The notes under the pieces are model-generated. The model saw only the letters and a list, made by a program, of their open reading frames with translations. It did not search any database and was not told the origin of the DNA. A stretch of DNA of 64,000 bases, from positions 42,795 to 106,794 of IMG/VR virus record IMGVR_UViG_3300047510_003583; one strand, given 5' to 3'. Below are positions 35,006 through 43,876 of the stretch, one piece after another. The translations under genes were made by a program, and so were the position numbers. The stretch is from a virus. The stretch's first letter is position 1. Each line of letters starts with the position of its first letter.

Positions 35006-36763
35006 TTATATTGTATCTTGAAAGGTTTTTTCGGCTTTTTGAAACCTGTGCAGCTTAACTGCAGTTATGTCATTATAGTAAATTTCAGCTTCAAATATAT
35101 GTTTTACGTTAATTACAAACCATTGCCCGTAAAACTTATTTTGAAAATCGCCGTCTTCAACACCCTCTGTTCTATCAATACCTATAAAACGGCCCGGCTC
35201 TCTAAATGTTAAACCTAAGCACCGGAAGTTAATAGCAGCGTTTTGAAAAAGACCGGTGTATAGTAAGTTATGTAAACCAGATGATTGACGTATTAAAGCG
35301 CCTCCATCAGCCACATTGTCACCGTAGTTAGAAAAAATAGGATTCATATTGTTATGTTCTCTATCTTTATCAATAGTTATTAAAAATAAATCTTCCGCTG
35401 TACCGTTTTTATAAAGTTTATCGATGTATTTTTTTGACATAAAAGTACGAGCAGCTTTTACGCTATTATTTTGAAACTCTACTTTGTACAATCGTTGATT
35501 ATAATCAAATGAATAGACTGGTCTATTAGCAAATTCACGTGTATTTGTATGAGCTGCAATATCTACAAAACGATAGTTAGTAATTTGATTATATTTTAAA
35601 GATTTAACGTCAACCTTATCACTTGTTGAGTTTTTAGAAAGAGGTGCTTTATGTAGTTTAGTTGGTGTGTTTTTATCCCCGGTATACCCTTGTAAGAAAA
35701 AGTGTTCTATTTGGTAATCCCCTGGGTCTTCGGCTCCGTTACCAGCCTTTTCAAAGAAATGAGATACCGGTCTTAGTGTTAGATAACCTTGATCTTTTTC
35801 GTTAGGGCCTTTTTCTTTAATTAAAAGACTAAAATCATTACTTGAACCTTCAGCTACTTGACTAATATGGCGCTCAAGAACGTATTGTAAACTTTCATAA
35901 GCTGAAACTTCTGTTGGGGTTGTGTAAAATATTTTAGCAGGTCCCTCCTCCCACTCTTCTCCTATATCTGCCGTAAAAGAATATGGCATATTTAAATTTG
36001 CTTCTGGTGTAACTGTGCCTGCAACCGGCATAGTTTTAGTTTCGCTTAACGCTACATCGATAATTTCTTTCATTGCTCGACCCGTGTTTATTAAACCTTG
36101 TTGTTCGTAGCCGGTAGATTTGTCACCTTCTATATTAGCTGAAGAAGATAAAGCTGTAGAATATTCTATAACTGTGTTTGAAAGTTTTTGAAAAATATAA
36201 TCCCAAAAATACAGCTTTAAACATTTAATAGTTGCTGATGCGGCATTTTGTGCACCGGGTGGTAGATCAACGTCCTCCATATCATATACCGAAAATACAT
36301 GGGATATTGTCCAGAATTTTTTATCTGAAATAACTAAATCAGGAACAGCTATTTGCCCGGTTATTGCGGAGTTTTGTGCTTGGGTATTTGGAACAATTCT
36401 AATGCGAAGCCTGTCGTTTCCGTCATTTCGAAAGCTATAAAATTGACCAGTGCCAGAATTAAGACCCGTAGCAGCCGAACTTGATTGACCAGTATCGCTA
36501 TTTGTACTACCAGCCTCACCTTCAGGGTTAAACATAAACGTTAACGTACCACGAGTAACCCAGTCAGATAAAGTATCTTCTATTGTTAAGTTAACAATAG
36601 CGTTAGGGTTAATAGTGTACCTATCTGTTAAAGAATTACCGTTTGTATTATCTAGGTATATTTCAACAAGGTGTTTAACTTGGTTATACTTTGTTTCGAT
36701 TTCTTCATTATCTAGCAACGAACTAGTAGTAGATGTAGGGTTTAATGAAAGATTACTAGCCAT
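35006..36763 (-). CDS. Putative baseplate hub protein, 585 aa
   Basis: The protein is assigned mainly by position: it follows the gp53-like gene by 3 bases and ends the tube-cap and baseplate gene block. The C-terminal region with CLGLTFREPGRFIGIDR, then FYGQWFVINVKHIFE, looks like the late-control/gp27-type tube-adaptor domains in which a beta-barrel ends with a 'W-x-V-x-x-V-x-H' strand. T4 gp27 is 391 residues, so there would be extra material, including a Ser/Gly-rich insert near residues 85-105. No lysozyme or peptidase motif (as in T4 gp5) is visible. Alternatives are a fibre adaptor or other baseplate protein. Confidence 0.5.
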   Translation of the reverse strand: MASNLSLNPTSTTSSLLDNEEIETKYNQVKHLVEIYLDNTNGNSLTDRYTINPNAIVNLTIEDTLSDWVTRGTLTFMFNPEGEAGSTNSDTGQSSSAATGLNSGTGQFYSFRNDGNDRLRIRIVPNTQAQNSAITGQIAVPDLVISDKKFWTISHVFSVYDMEDVDLPPGAQNAASATIKCLKLYFWDYIFQKLSNTVIEYSTALSSSANIEGDKSTGYEQQGLINTGRAMKEIIDVALSETKTMPVAGTVTPEANLNMPYSFTADIGEEWEEGPAKIFYTTPTEVSAYESLQYVLERHISQVAEGSSNDFSLLIKEKGPNEKDQGYLTLRPVSHFFEKAGNGAEDPGDYQIEHFFLQGYTGDKNTPTKLHKAPLSKNSTSDKVDVKSLKYNQITNYRFVDIAAHTNTREFANRPVYSFDYNQRLYKVEFQNNSVKAARTFMSKKYIDKLYKNGTAEDLFLITIDKDREHNNMNPIFSNYGDNVADGGALIRQSSGLHNLLYTGLFQNAAINFRCLGLTFREPGRFIGIDRTEGVEDGDFQNKFYGQWFVINVKHIFEAEIYYNDITAVKLHRFQKAEKTFQDTI

Positions 36764-36766
36764 GAC

Positions 36767-37120
36767 TTAGTATTTTGATGTTTGAGTTAATATACTTTGA
36801 ACAACTTCAAATATAGGTACGTCTAAATTTGTACCCGGTTCGAGAAGAGGGATGGGGTTATCGATTTTGTTAAATGTAGTTATTACCCACCACAAGTTCG
36901 GGGTATTATATACTTTATACGATATAAACGGGTAGGTATCACCTATTTTTGTAGTATAGGTATAGTAAAAATTTTTAGGTAATCTGTCAGGAAACTTTAC
37001 TGACTGTAATATATTGTAGTAGTAACGATTGTTTTCATCTACGTTAACTGAAAAAATATTTTCGTAATTTTCAGTGCGTAGACGAGGTAAATCTTTAATT
37101 TGATTTTGTTTGCTAATCAT
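36767..37120 (-). CDS. 53: Baseplate wedge protein gp53-like (LysM-like)
   Basis: The 117-aa protein has the gp53/LysM-like signature: YYTYTTKIGDTYPFISYKVY followed by NTPNLWWVITTFNKIDNPIP, where the LysM-type repeat ends with the W-W and N-x-I-D-N-P pattern. Gp53 binds the wedge in the last step of baseplate wedge assembly. T4 gp53 is 196 residues, so this is a compact form, as in many non-enteric T4-like phages. Its start overlaps the stop of the gp48-like gene by four bases (ATGA), indicating translational coupling. Confidence 0.8.
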   Translation of the reverse strand: MISKQNQIKDLPRLRTENYENIFSVNVDENNRYYYNILQSVKFPDRLPKNFYYTYTTKIGDTYPFISYKVYNTPNLWWVITTFNKIDNPIPLLEPGTNLDVPIFEVVQSILTQTSKY

Positions 37121-38151
37121 GAGTTATCTCCGACAATTATATCTATTACATCCCGTGCCCCTTCAGATAAAGAATCTCCGACCGTGTCAGTTGTTTCTGA
37201 TCGAGTTGATTGGGATACTTTTCCTACTACGGTTTGTTCATTTATTGTTTGAAAAAGATTTTTACTAGGCATAACCATATCTGTTAAGGTTATATTAACT
37301 TCATAGACGTCAGGAACGTTACATTTATTACCTGCAGAATCAGTTAATAATCTAACATTGCCGCGGTTATTAACCGTTATATTTGTTACGCATGATGCGT
37401 AGCTATAGTGTTGTCCTGGTACAGTAACTTCGTAGTAAACGGGTGGTATACCGGTAATAAAATCTCTCTTATTAAAAAGATTTTGATTAATAAAAAGAAA
37501 GCATAGCTCTCGGTTTACTTCCCAGTCTTCTGTATAATATTTTGTAGTATTTTGTTTTGTATTAAAGAGAGGAAATTTAATTGTGTAAGATCTAAAATCG
37601 TGACTCTCCCATAATTTAGGTCGATCCATAATACCTACTTTCGGGTAACCTAACGAGAGCCCTGCTAGTATAGCACCACCAGCAAATTCTTTAGCTTTAT
37701 CAACAAATTTTGCAGCTCCTTTTCCCATAACTGTACCTGCAAATCCTTCAACAGCGTTACCGGCGGCTTCTAAAGTATCGAGGGACTTCCATTGCGGGGT
37801 GTTTAACTCGAAATTTATGTCAGTAAAAAACGGCATTCTGTAAACAAACCCTGTTTCTTGATCTCTCGGAAAAAGCTCAGCGTAAGGAGCTAATCTATCC
37901 CCACCACCAACAAAATTAGCAGCTCCTGCAGTATAAAAAAACAACTGCCGCTTTATTGCGCTTTCATTTACAGCATATTCCTTTAAAACAATATACGGTG
38001 CACGCTCTCTTGCTTTATAACTATAAGTCCAAGGAAACTGGCCATGCACATCAATATAAGCAGAACCACCTGCTGGTACAAACTCATTAGCTAACCCAGC
38101 GCTGTTAATAAATGATTTTGGCTTACCGCCTTGAGAGTATAGTACTGGCAT
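37117..38151 (-). CDS. Putative baseplate tail-tube cap protein (gp48/gp54-like)
   Basis: The 344-aa protein resembles the T4 gp48/gp54 tube-cap group in size (364 and 320 aa) and layout: an N-terminal segment ending RAPYIVLKEYAVNE, a central Gly/Ala-rich hydrophobic insert (about residues 130-165), and a C-terminal tube-like half with YYEVTVPGQHYSYASCVTNI and YEVNITLTDMVMPSKN. These proteins close the hub and nucleate tube growth. Gene order supports the call, because tape measure then gp48 is the T4 order, and the downstream gp53-like gene overlaps it by ATGA. Similarity was judged by eye, so the exact orthologue is uncertain. Confidence 0.55.
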   Translation of the reverse strand: MPVLYSQGGKPKSFINSAGLANEFVPAGGSAYIDVHGQFPWTYSYKARERAPYIVLKEYAVNESAIKRQLFFYTAGAANFVGGGDRLAPYAELFPRDQETGFVYRMPFFTDINFELNTPQWKSLDTLEAAGNAVEGFAGTVMGKGAAKFVDKAKEFAGGAILAGLSLGYPKVGIMDRPKLWESHDFRSYTIKFPLFNTKQNTTKYYTEDWEVNRELCFLFINQNLFNKRDFITGIPPVYYEVTVPGQHYSYASCVTNITVNNRGNVRLLTDSAGNKCNVPDVYEVNITLTDMVMPSKNLFQTINEQTVVGKVSQSTRSETTDTVGDSLSEGARDVIDIIVGDNS

Positions 38152-38162
38152 ATAATTACTTA

Positions 38163-40688
38163 TTAAGCGGTATCAAGGGTAAATTGGGACCTCACGTGCC
38201 GTATAGGGTCAAAATTTGTAGCAGCTGCTCTAGATGCTGATTCATATTCTTGCTGCTGTCCTAATAATACTCTTGGTCCTTGCTGACCATCGGGTAGCAT
38301 TTTTTTGTCAAGCACTTGTGTAAACTTATACATTAAACGTATTAGGTTTTCTAAAGACATATGTGTTTTTTCAGTATTATCAGAAATGTCCCTTAAGAAC
38401 CGTTCATCAATAACTGGTGTATCTGTTGCATCTATATTAATTGGTCTTTCGTCTGTTTGCTGAATATTTTCAGCAGTTCTAATTTGATTTGTTTCCGGTT
38501 GAACGTTTAAGTTTTGTTTTGCATTTTCATCTCTTTTATCTATTTCATTAACAGATAAATCTTGAGATTGATTTACAGAACTTGTGTTATTTTGTTCGGT
38601 GCCTGTCTTTGTTGTAGGTATATTAGTTTGTTTAAGTTGTTCGCTAATATCCTCGCTGCCTGACATAAATGAAGTTAATTTTGACCATATGCCACCTACA
38701 GAGTCTTTGATAAATTTAAAAGTGTTTTTTATAGTATCTTTTACAAAGTTGAAAATTCTTTTTGTAATATTTTCGTGCACCCATTTACCAATATCTGTAA
38801 CTGTTTCAGTTACACTTTTATATGCTTCTGCAAACTTACCGGTTTGATCTTTAACCCAATCTTTACTAACCGAAAATGCTGATGTTACCTTTTCTTTAAA
38901 TTTTTTTGCACCATCAATAGCATTTGTAACCGTTGACTTTGTAAAATTAGTAATTTTGTCGGCCATAGCTTTCACATTCGTAGAAGCCCAATCTTTAACT
39001 TTGTCTGCTATAACACCTCCGACTTTTTTGAGGTTATCTAAAGGGCTGGTTTCGAGCTTGACTTCTCCCACCGGGGTATCAATACCTTCTAATTTTTCGT
39101 TTGCATTGTCTTCTAAAGACTTAATAACGTTTGCAGGTAAAACTTTTCTTGCTAACCACTTTACCCACGTCCATGTATTTTTCCACCAATTACGGGCTTT
39201 TTCAAGTATAGCATCTTTAATTGCTGTAAACGGGCTCTTCTTAGGGGTCTCTTGTTTAATATCTTTCTTTTCGTCAGATGTTTTAACATCTAACCAATCC
39301 ATAATCATTCCTACAAATGGAACGGCACGACCGAGCCAAATTAAACTATCTTTCCACTGACCTGCGAATAAAGCTTGAGAGCTTTTAATCAACGGTCCAA
39401 TTATCGGTAGGTTAATAACCTTACTAGCTACCCATTTACCGAAACCGGTAACCCAGTTAGTTGCTTTGGAAATACCACCTTTAATCGATTCTTGAGTTTT
39501 ACCTTCTGTAAAATAATCTATAATATCTAATACGGTGCCAACACCTGGTATTGAGCGAACTAAGCTATACATTGCGTCAACCCATTTGCCTTTTGATATG
39601 TCTTCGGCCATCTGTATTAACGGACCAACAACGGGAATATATTTGACCCCTTTGTAAATCATTTTACCAAGACCCTTGGCCCAGTCTAACAACATACTAC
39701 CTTTTTTAGCAGATGCTTCTGCAGAAGAACCGCCTGTTTTAGCATCTAAAACAGCCTGCATTATGTCTACACCAAGACTTAACACCGTACCGAGACCTGG
39801 GGCTACTAAATCTAGTAATTGTACAGTACCAGATACTAAATCAATAATACCACCAATTGTATCTCCTTTCGAAAATCTTTGAAACGCAAAACCGTAACTT
39901 ATAAGTGTTCCAATAATTGGTATTCTTTTAAGAGCACTTTTTAACGTCATTCCAAAAACTTTTTTAGCTAATAGGACTAACCCGCCCTTAATACCTGCTT
40001 TGCCGATAAGTTCAAGTGTTCCTTTAGCACCACCGTCAGTTTTAAACGCCATAACTAACGCAGTTATACCACCTAAAATTAATGCTAAACCACCCCCTAG
40101 GCCTTTTACCCATCCAGGTATACTGCCTAGTAGGCCACCTTCACTATAATCTTCTTCTTTTTCTTTTTCTTCTTCAGTTTTTTCTTTTGGAAAAATGCCT
40201 TTTAATATTTCAGGTAATTTTTTCTCGAACCCCTCTGTTAAACCCCCTATAATAACCGTTTTAGGTTTTTCATTTACTTCATTTATAACATCAGCTTCAG
40301 TTGCAGAAATACGCTGAGTAAAGCCTTCATTATCTTTAATAGTTGAAGGTAGCTTTTCTTGGGTTTCTTTAACAGATGGCAACTTAAGAGCATCCGTAGC
40401 TTGTTTTACCGGCTCGGCTTTTTCTTCTTTATTTTTACCAAATCTCTTTTTTAAAGCATCATAACCTACCCCGAGCCAACCTTTATCTTCTAAAGCTTTA
40501 CCGAAGTTTTCAAATTTTTTAGTATAACTTTCTTTAGTCTGTAAAGCGGCCTTAGACTTTTTCTCTACTTCAGTCAGTATGGCAGGAAACAAACGGCTTT
40601 CAAGTATTACACCTATCCTTTCAGAGATAGCTTGTGACAATACTTCTATACCATCATTACTATTAGTAGTTGTAGCAAAATCCGCCAT
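38163..40688 (-). CDS. Putative tail tape-measure protein with tandem hydrophobic repeats
   Basis: The 841-aa protein has an N-terminal coiled, lysine-rich region (1-185), then a hydrophobic middle with about three tandem repeats of 75-90 residues (residues about 240-470), each starting with a P-x-x-G-x-L-I motif (RIPIIGTLI, YIPVVGPLIQM, NLPIIGPLIKS) and continuing to a P-G/F-V-G-x-V/I-L/M-D motif (SIPGVGTVLDIID, AVPFVGMIMDWLD). After that come amphipathic helices (480-680) and a polar tail. Long helical proteins with hydrophobic patches in this position are tape measures, and the order gp26/51-like, this gene, gp48-like mirrors T4 51-27-28-29-48. A 24-base perfect palindrome lies just upstream of the start. 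It could alternatively be another hub component. Confidence 0.55.
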   Translation of the reverse strand: MADFATTTNSNDGIEVLSQAISERIGVILESRLFPAILTEVEKKSKAALQTKESYTKKFENFGKALEDKGWLGVGYDALKKRFGKNKEEKAEPVKQATDALKLPSVKETQEKLPSTIKDNEGFTQRISATEADVINEVNEKPKTVIIGGLTEGFEKKLPEILKGIFPKEKTEEEKEKEEDYSEGGLLGSIPGWVKGLGGGLALILGGITALVMAFKTDGGAKGTLELIGKAGIKGGLVLLAKKVFGMTLKSALKRIPIIGTLISYGFAFQRFSKGDTIGGIIDLVSGTVQLLDLVAPGLGTVLSLGVDIMQAVLDAKTGGSSAEASAKKGSMLLDWAKGLGKMIYKGVKYIPVVGPLIQMAEDISKGKWVDAMYSLVRSIPGVGTVLDIIDYFTEGKTQESIKGGISKATNWVTGFGKWVASKVINLPIIGPLIKSSQALFAGQWKDSLIWLGRAVPFVGMIMDWLDVKTSDEKKDIKQETPKKSPFTAIKDAILEKARNWWKNTWTWVKWLARKVLPANVIKSLEDNANEKLEGIDTPVGEVKLETSPLDNLKKVGGVIADKVKDWASTNVKAMADKITNFTKSTVTNAIDGAKKFKEKVTSAFSVSKDWVKDQTGKFAEAYKSVTETVTDIGKWVHENITKRIFNFVKDTIKNTFKFIKDSVGGIWSKLTSFMSGSEDISEQLKQTNIPTTKTGTEQNNTSSVNQSQDLSVNEIDKRDENAKQNLNVQPETNQIRTAENIQQTDERPINIDATDTPVIDERFLRDISDNTEKTHMSLENLIRLMYKFTQVLDKKMLPDGQQGPRVLLGQQQEYESASRAAATNFDPIRHVRSQFTLDTA

Positions 40689-40691
40689 TTA

Positions 40692-40715
40692 TCTTTCTTA
40701 AATATTTAAGAAAGA
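40692..40715. repeat. 24-base perfect palindrome upstream of the tape-measure candidate
   Basis: The core is TTTCTTAAATATTTAAGAAA, with two more matching base pairs on each side. It fills most of the 34-base gap between 40723 and 40688, so it may be an mRNA-processing or translation-control hairpin or a protein site. It lacks a following U-tract in the right place, so I do not call it a terminator. Confidence 0.5.
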
Positions 40716-40722
40716 AATCTGT

Positions 40723-41565
40723 TTATGTGTTAAAAAACGATGCGTCGTACGGTAATTCTTTTTCTATTATTACCTCTTTTTGCTCTTTATTTTGAACTCT
40801 AACTTTAACTTTTAAAACATCTGCTATATGTTGTTTATAGGTTTCTATGTACTTTAGAACGTTTTTAATAACGTTAGCAGGTAGTTTTTCAACAATTTTA
40901 GTTCTATTTTTAAACGTAAGACTTGCAAAATCGATCACTTGCTCATTAATTTGTACGGATATTATATATTTTGTTATTTCATTAATAAACGTATTACCGA
41001 CAATCTCTCTAAGCTCTTCAGGTGTATCAACATTTAATTTAGTTGTTTTATGAAACTCTTTTTCGAGTTTATTTTCGGTCTCTAACTGAGGTACGTTACA
41101 AGTAACTGTACACTGTTCATGAGTAAAGCTTTCTTGAGTAAAAGTCTTTACATTTTCGTTTAAGTGCTTATAAACATCACTAATCAGAATTGTTGTTTTT
41201 ATGTTTTCTTCTAGATTATTTTGTCTTTTTTCTTCGTCAGTAAAAGTAATAGTGTACTCATCAGATATATTTTCAATACGTGTTTTTAAAAAGATAAAAA
41301 GTTTATCGTAAGAGTTTAAACCACTATACACGCTACTATCAAAACAATTATCTTTTATAATTTTATTAAATGTTAGAACAAACTGTGTGTTATAAATTGG
41401 TGTATCGATAACCGTCTTTAAGAGCTCTTTTAATTGCTCTGTTGTTAGAACTTTAAATTGTTGCTCGGTATTTTGTGTAGGTATAAAAACATTATACCCG
41501 CTACTTTTTTCTAGTGCCTCGAGAGAAGATAGTATAGCACTAAAACTAGTATTATTAGATTCCAT
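40723..41565 (-). CDS. T4 gp26/gp51-family baseplate hub assembly protein, copy B
   Basis: The 280-aa protein is a diverged paralogue of the gene directly upstream. Both have a central helical segment containing a 'hub assembly' motif: here SYDKLFIFLKTRIENISDEY, there IDYFILLSHIRSMSIGNIVY. Both end the conserved part with INEQVIDF then KIVEKLPANVIKNVLKYIET (here) or INGTEFKI then IQKLPAKVISNLYKKI (there). This pattern matches the T4_baseplate family that includes gp26 and the chaperone gp51. The first 40 residues are specific to this copy, and the C-terminal 'TPEYIEECTPGEY' segment of copy A is missing. It lies before the tape-measure candidate, consistent with hub assembly. Which copy is gp26 and which gp51 cannot be told. 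Confidence 0.55.
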   Translation of the reverse strand: MESNNTSFSAILSSLEALEKSSGYNVFIPTQNTEQQFKVLTTEQLKELLKTVIDTPIYNTQFVLTFNKIIKDNCFDSSVYSGLNSYDKLFIFLKTRIENISDEYTITFTDEEKRQNNLEENIKTTILISDVYKHLNENVKTFTQESFTHEQCTVTCNVPQLETENKLEKEFHKTTKLNVDTPEELREIVGNTFINEITKYIISVQINEQVIDFASLTFKNRTKIVEKLPANVIKNVLKYIETYKQHIADVLKVKVRVQNKEQKEVIIEKELPYDASFFNT

Positions 41566-41594
41566 ATATTATATTATTTTTAAAACAAAAAAAG

Positions 41595-42503
41595 TCAACT
41601 TATAAAGCCGTCGCTAAAGTTTTTATCATACCCGGTACCACTAGGTGCTTGTTGTTCCGCTTCTTGTTTTTTAGCCATGTATGTTTCTAGTTTGCGACAA
41701 AAAATGTAGTATTCCCCTGGGGTACATTCTTCTATATACTCTGGAGTAAAATTACCAAACTTACATAATAAAAATATATTATCGTAAAGAGACAATAACT
41801 GGTCTCCGTATAATAATGTAATTAGACTTATATAGCTTTTAATATTAAAACTAAAGGGTATAAATTCACTTACCCCTTTAATGTGTTCTAGTAAATTTGT
41901 TTTTGAATATATTTCTAGTAAACTGTATATTTTTTTATAGAGGTTAGATATAACTTTTGCTGGTAGCTTTTGTATTGTTTGTATTTTTTCGTCAGTGTTA
42001 AACTTATAAATTTTAAACTCTGTACCGTTAATTATTATGCTCTCTATGAAAGGTATACAAAATGTTTCGATATCATTCGTCTGTAATTGAGAGAGTTCGT
42101 TTGGTGTGGGTAGTTTATATTTTACTGTAATACCATTTTCTAGTGTATCGTCTTTTAATAGGTTTTTATAATCGATGCTTGATAGTTGTTTTATTATTTC
42201 TTCAATATTAATGTTAAGCTTAACATTTTTTTGTTGGGTGAGTTCTGCATAAACAATATTACCAATACTCATTGAGCGGATGTGGCTTAGTAGAATAAAA
42301 TAATCAATTAAATTGAGCTCATTAATTTCTTCTTTAGTAAGGTTAGTAATTTCAGAAAAAATGTTATTAATGTTTAATAACACGATATCACTATCAGGTT
42401 CCCCTATTAGGCATTTTTGTATAATTTTAAGGTGTTTAAGTTTTAATTCTGAATAAGTTACATTTTTAGTATGCAGAAATGTTTTATATAAAAAAGATGC
42501 CAT
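41595..42503 (-). CDS. T4 gp26/gp51-family baseplate hub assembly protein, copy A
   Basis: I chose the ATG at 42503 (302 aa, MASFLYKTF), not the TTG at 42521, because a CGTAAATA octamer lies 7 bases upstream of this ATG and would sit inside the longer ORF. The protein has the gp26/gp51-family helical core (LIDYFILLSHIRSMSIGNIV), a 'KLPAKVISNLYKKI' helix, and the C-terminal segment LLCKFGNFTPEYIEECTPGE followed by YYIFCRKLETY, typical of these proteins. In T4 both members are needed to assemble the baseplate hub. It is followed 29 bases later by its paralogue. Confidence 0.6.
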   Translation of the reverse strand: MASFLYKTFLHTKNVTYSELKLKHLKIIQKCLIGEPDSDIVLLNINNIFSEITNLTKEEINELNLIDYFILLSHIRSMSIGNIVYAELTQQKNVKLNINIEEIIKQLSSIDYKNLLKDDTLENGITVKYKLPTPNELSQLQTNDIETFCIPFIESIIINGTEFKIYKFNTDEKIQTIQKLPAKVISNLYKKIYSLLEIYSKTNLLEHIKGVSEFIPFSFNIKSYISLITLLYGDQLLSLYDNIFLLCKFGNFTPEYIEECTPGEYYIFCRKLETYMAKKQEAEQQAPSGTGYDKNFSDGFIS

Positions 42504-42510
42504 GTTAGTA

Positions 42511-42518
42511 TATTTACG
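42511..42518 (-). promoter_or_regulatory. Late-like octamer CGTAAATA before hub-assembly copy A
   Basis: It lies 7 bases upstream of the ATG at 42503 and would lie within the longer TTG-started ORF, which supports the shorter start. Confidence 0.35.
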
Positions 42519-42539
42519 CAATACAGAGCTAACTAGCCA

Positions 42540-43259
42540 CTATTGTGGCCCGTTAAAGTTTTGTATTGGAAAATCATTTAATACGTCATCTCTGCTTAGA
42601 GACTGGTTATCAGTAACTGAGTCAATAGTGTAGTAATGATATACAAATGTAGTCTCGCGAAGACGAGGGGTTGTTGAAGTAGAATAGTTAAACTCTTCTC
42701 CGACAACTGAAACGGGGCAAGCATCGTAAAAAGTATATTTTTGTGTAACGTGTGGAGGTTCGTCTCTAGAAATAACACCAAGTCTATACAGTGTAAAATT
42801 TGTGCGATATTGAGGAAATTCTTTTGTGGCGACTAATCCGTAATGAGCAGTTGCAATGACCCAAGGACGAATAACATTGTCTGCAAAACTTACATTGGTA
42901 TCTAAAAAGACAATCTGTAAGGGGGTATAAGCATCTCGGCCACCCCCAACTGTCGTACGTAAAAATCCATTGTATTGTAGACCTTCTGGGTTGGCTACCA
43001 TACTTTCTCCAGGAAGCTGTATTGCTTGAGCAAAAAGACAGCCTTTTGTATTTTGAAGTCGCTCTTCTGTACATTTTTCAAGAGCTGTTTCAATGTTCCA
43101 CTGCAATGGTTCAAACTCTAAAGCCTTTTTAATAGCATTTACAGGGCCAGTGAAATCATCAAACTGTAATACCCATTGAGCACCTTTAGGTATTGCAGTT
43201 GCTGGACGAGTTAAAAACTCATCTAAAAAGTACGGGATACGGCTTTTAAATTCAGACAT
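42540..43259 (-). CDS. Tail tube-fold protein, 239 aa
   Basis: The protein has the strand order of contractile-tail tube proteins: an entry strand with LPGESM, a middle with TPLQIVFLDTNVSFADNVIR followed by a W-containing helix (PWVIATAHYGL), and closing strands YTFYDACPVSVVGEEFNYST and FVYHYYTIDSV. It directly follows gp19 (42 bases), so I infer a second tube-like protein, for example a tube initiator or hub adaptor. It is longer than gp19 by an N-terminal extension of about 50 residues. It does not closely resemble the gp48-like protein. The exact T4 equivalent is unknown. Confidence 0.55.
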   Translation of the reverse strand: MSEFKSRIPYFLDEFLTRPATAIPKGAQWVLQFDDFTGPVNAIKKALEFEPLQWNIETALEKCTEERLQNTKGCLFAQAIQLPGESMVANPEGLQYNGFLRTTVGGGRDAYTPLQIVFLDTNVSFADNVIRPWVIATAHYGLVATKEFPQYRTNFTLYRLGVISRDEPPHVTQKYTFYDACPVSVVGEEFNYSTSTTPRLRETTFVYHYYTIDSVTDNQSLSRDDVLNDFPIQNFNGPQ

Positions 43260-43301
43260 ATAAACTAATATATATCTTTATTTAAGGGTAAATTTATGTT
43301 A

Positions 43302-43856
43302 TTAGTTACCAGAAAATACTGTTGGAGAAAGACTTGCTTGGGTTACTCTCCAGTATTGATAAGCGAGAACAGCGGGTACTGTTACAATTTGGCCGTTGTC
43401 GCCCATATTATATGTCGACTCCCCAACACTTTGTACATATGCACCAACTAATGTATAATTACGAATTGGTTGCATTTGAGAATTTAGTAAAGCCATAATA
43501 ATTGTTGAAGCAGGACCTGGTGTTTTGTAAGAACCGGTTGATGTAGAATCGTCAAATGTATTAAATGTAGCGTTTTCTAAAGCTATACGAATTTTATAAT
43601 CAGAATCGCAACGGAATGTTACGTTATAGGCATCTGAGCCTGGATATGTAGCTGTACCAGGTACGTTAAACTGAAGCCCCATAAAGGGTACCGGGACGTT
43701 TGTTACTGCTCTCCCTGGTAGGTTTGCTGTTTCAAGGTATACCAACTCGTCATCGGTAAAATTAGTATTTGCTAATCTAATTAGACGAAATTGAAACTGA
43801 CGTGCGAAGTCTTTGTCGCGCGCTACTCTATAGAAGTCTGAGATGTTTTGTGCCAT
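43302..43856 (-). CDS. 19: Tail tube protein gp19
   Basis: The 184-aa protein is the major tail tube subunit, which stacks in hexameric rings inside the sheath. The N-terminal FARQFQFRLIRLANTNFTDD, the LPGRAVTNVPVPFMGLQFNV loop, the YNVTFRCDSDYKIRIALE strand and helix, and the closing LAYQYWRVTQASL strand follow the T4 gp19 pattern (163 aa). It lies 20 bases after the sheath gene, the usual T4 order 18-19. A late-like AATAAATA octamer 10 bases upstream of the ATG is consistent with strong late expression. No Shine-Dalgarno sequence is visible. Confidence 0.85.
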   Translation of the reverse strand: MAQNISDFYRVARDKDFARQFQFRLIRLANTNFTDDELVYLETANLPGRAVTNVPVPFMGLQFNVPGTATYPGSDAYNVTFRCDSDYKIRIALENATFNTFDDSTSTGSYKTPGPASTIIMALLNSQMQPIRNYTLVGAYVQSVGESTYNMGDNGQIVTVPAVLAYQYWRVTQASLSPTVFSGN

Positions 43857-43866
43857 ATGTTTTAAT

Positions 43867-43874
43867 TATTTATT
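43867..43874 (-). promoter_or_regulatory. Late-like octamer AATAAATA before gp19
   Basis: It ends 10 bases before the tail tube ATG, in the gap after the sheath gene, and would allow extra tube mRNA beyond read-through from gp18. Confidence 0.4.
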
Positions 43875-43876
43875 CT

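Noticed and set aside
42504-42521. TTG start for hub-assembly copy A
   Set aside because: An ATG six codons later has a late-like octamer at the usual distance, and the extra residues carry no pattern.
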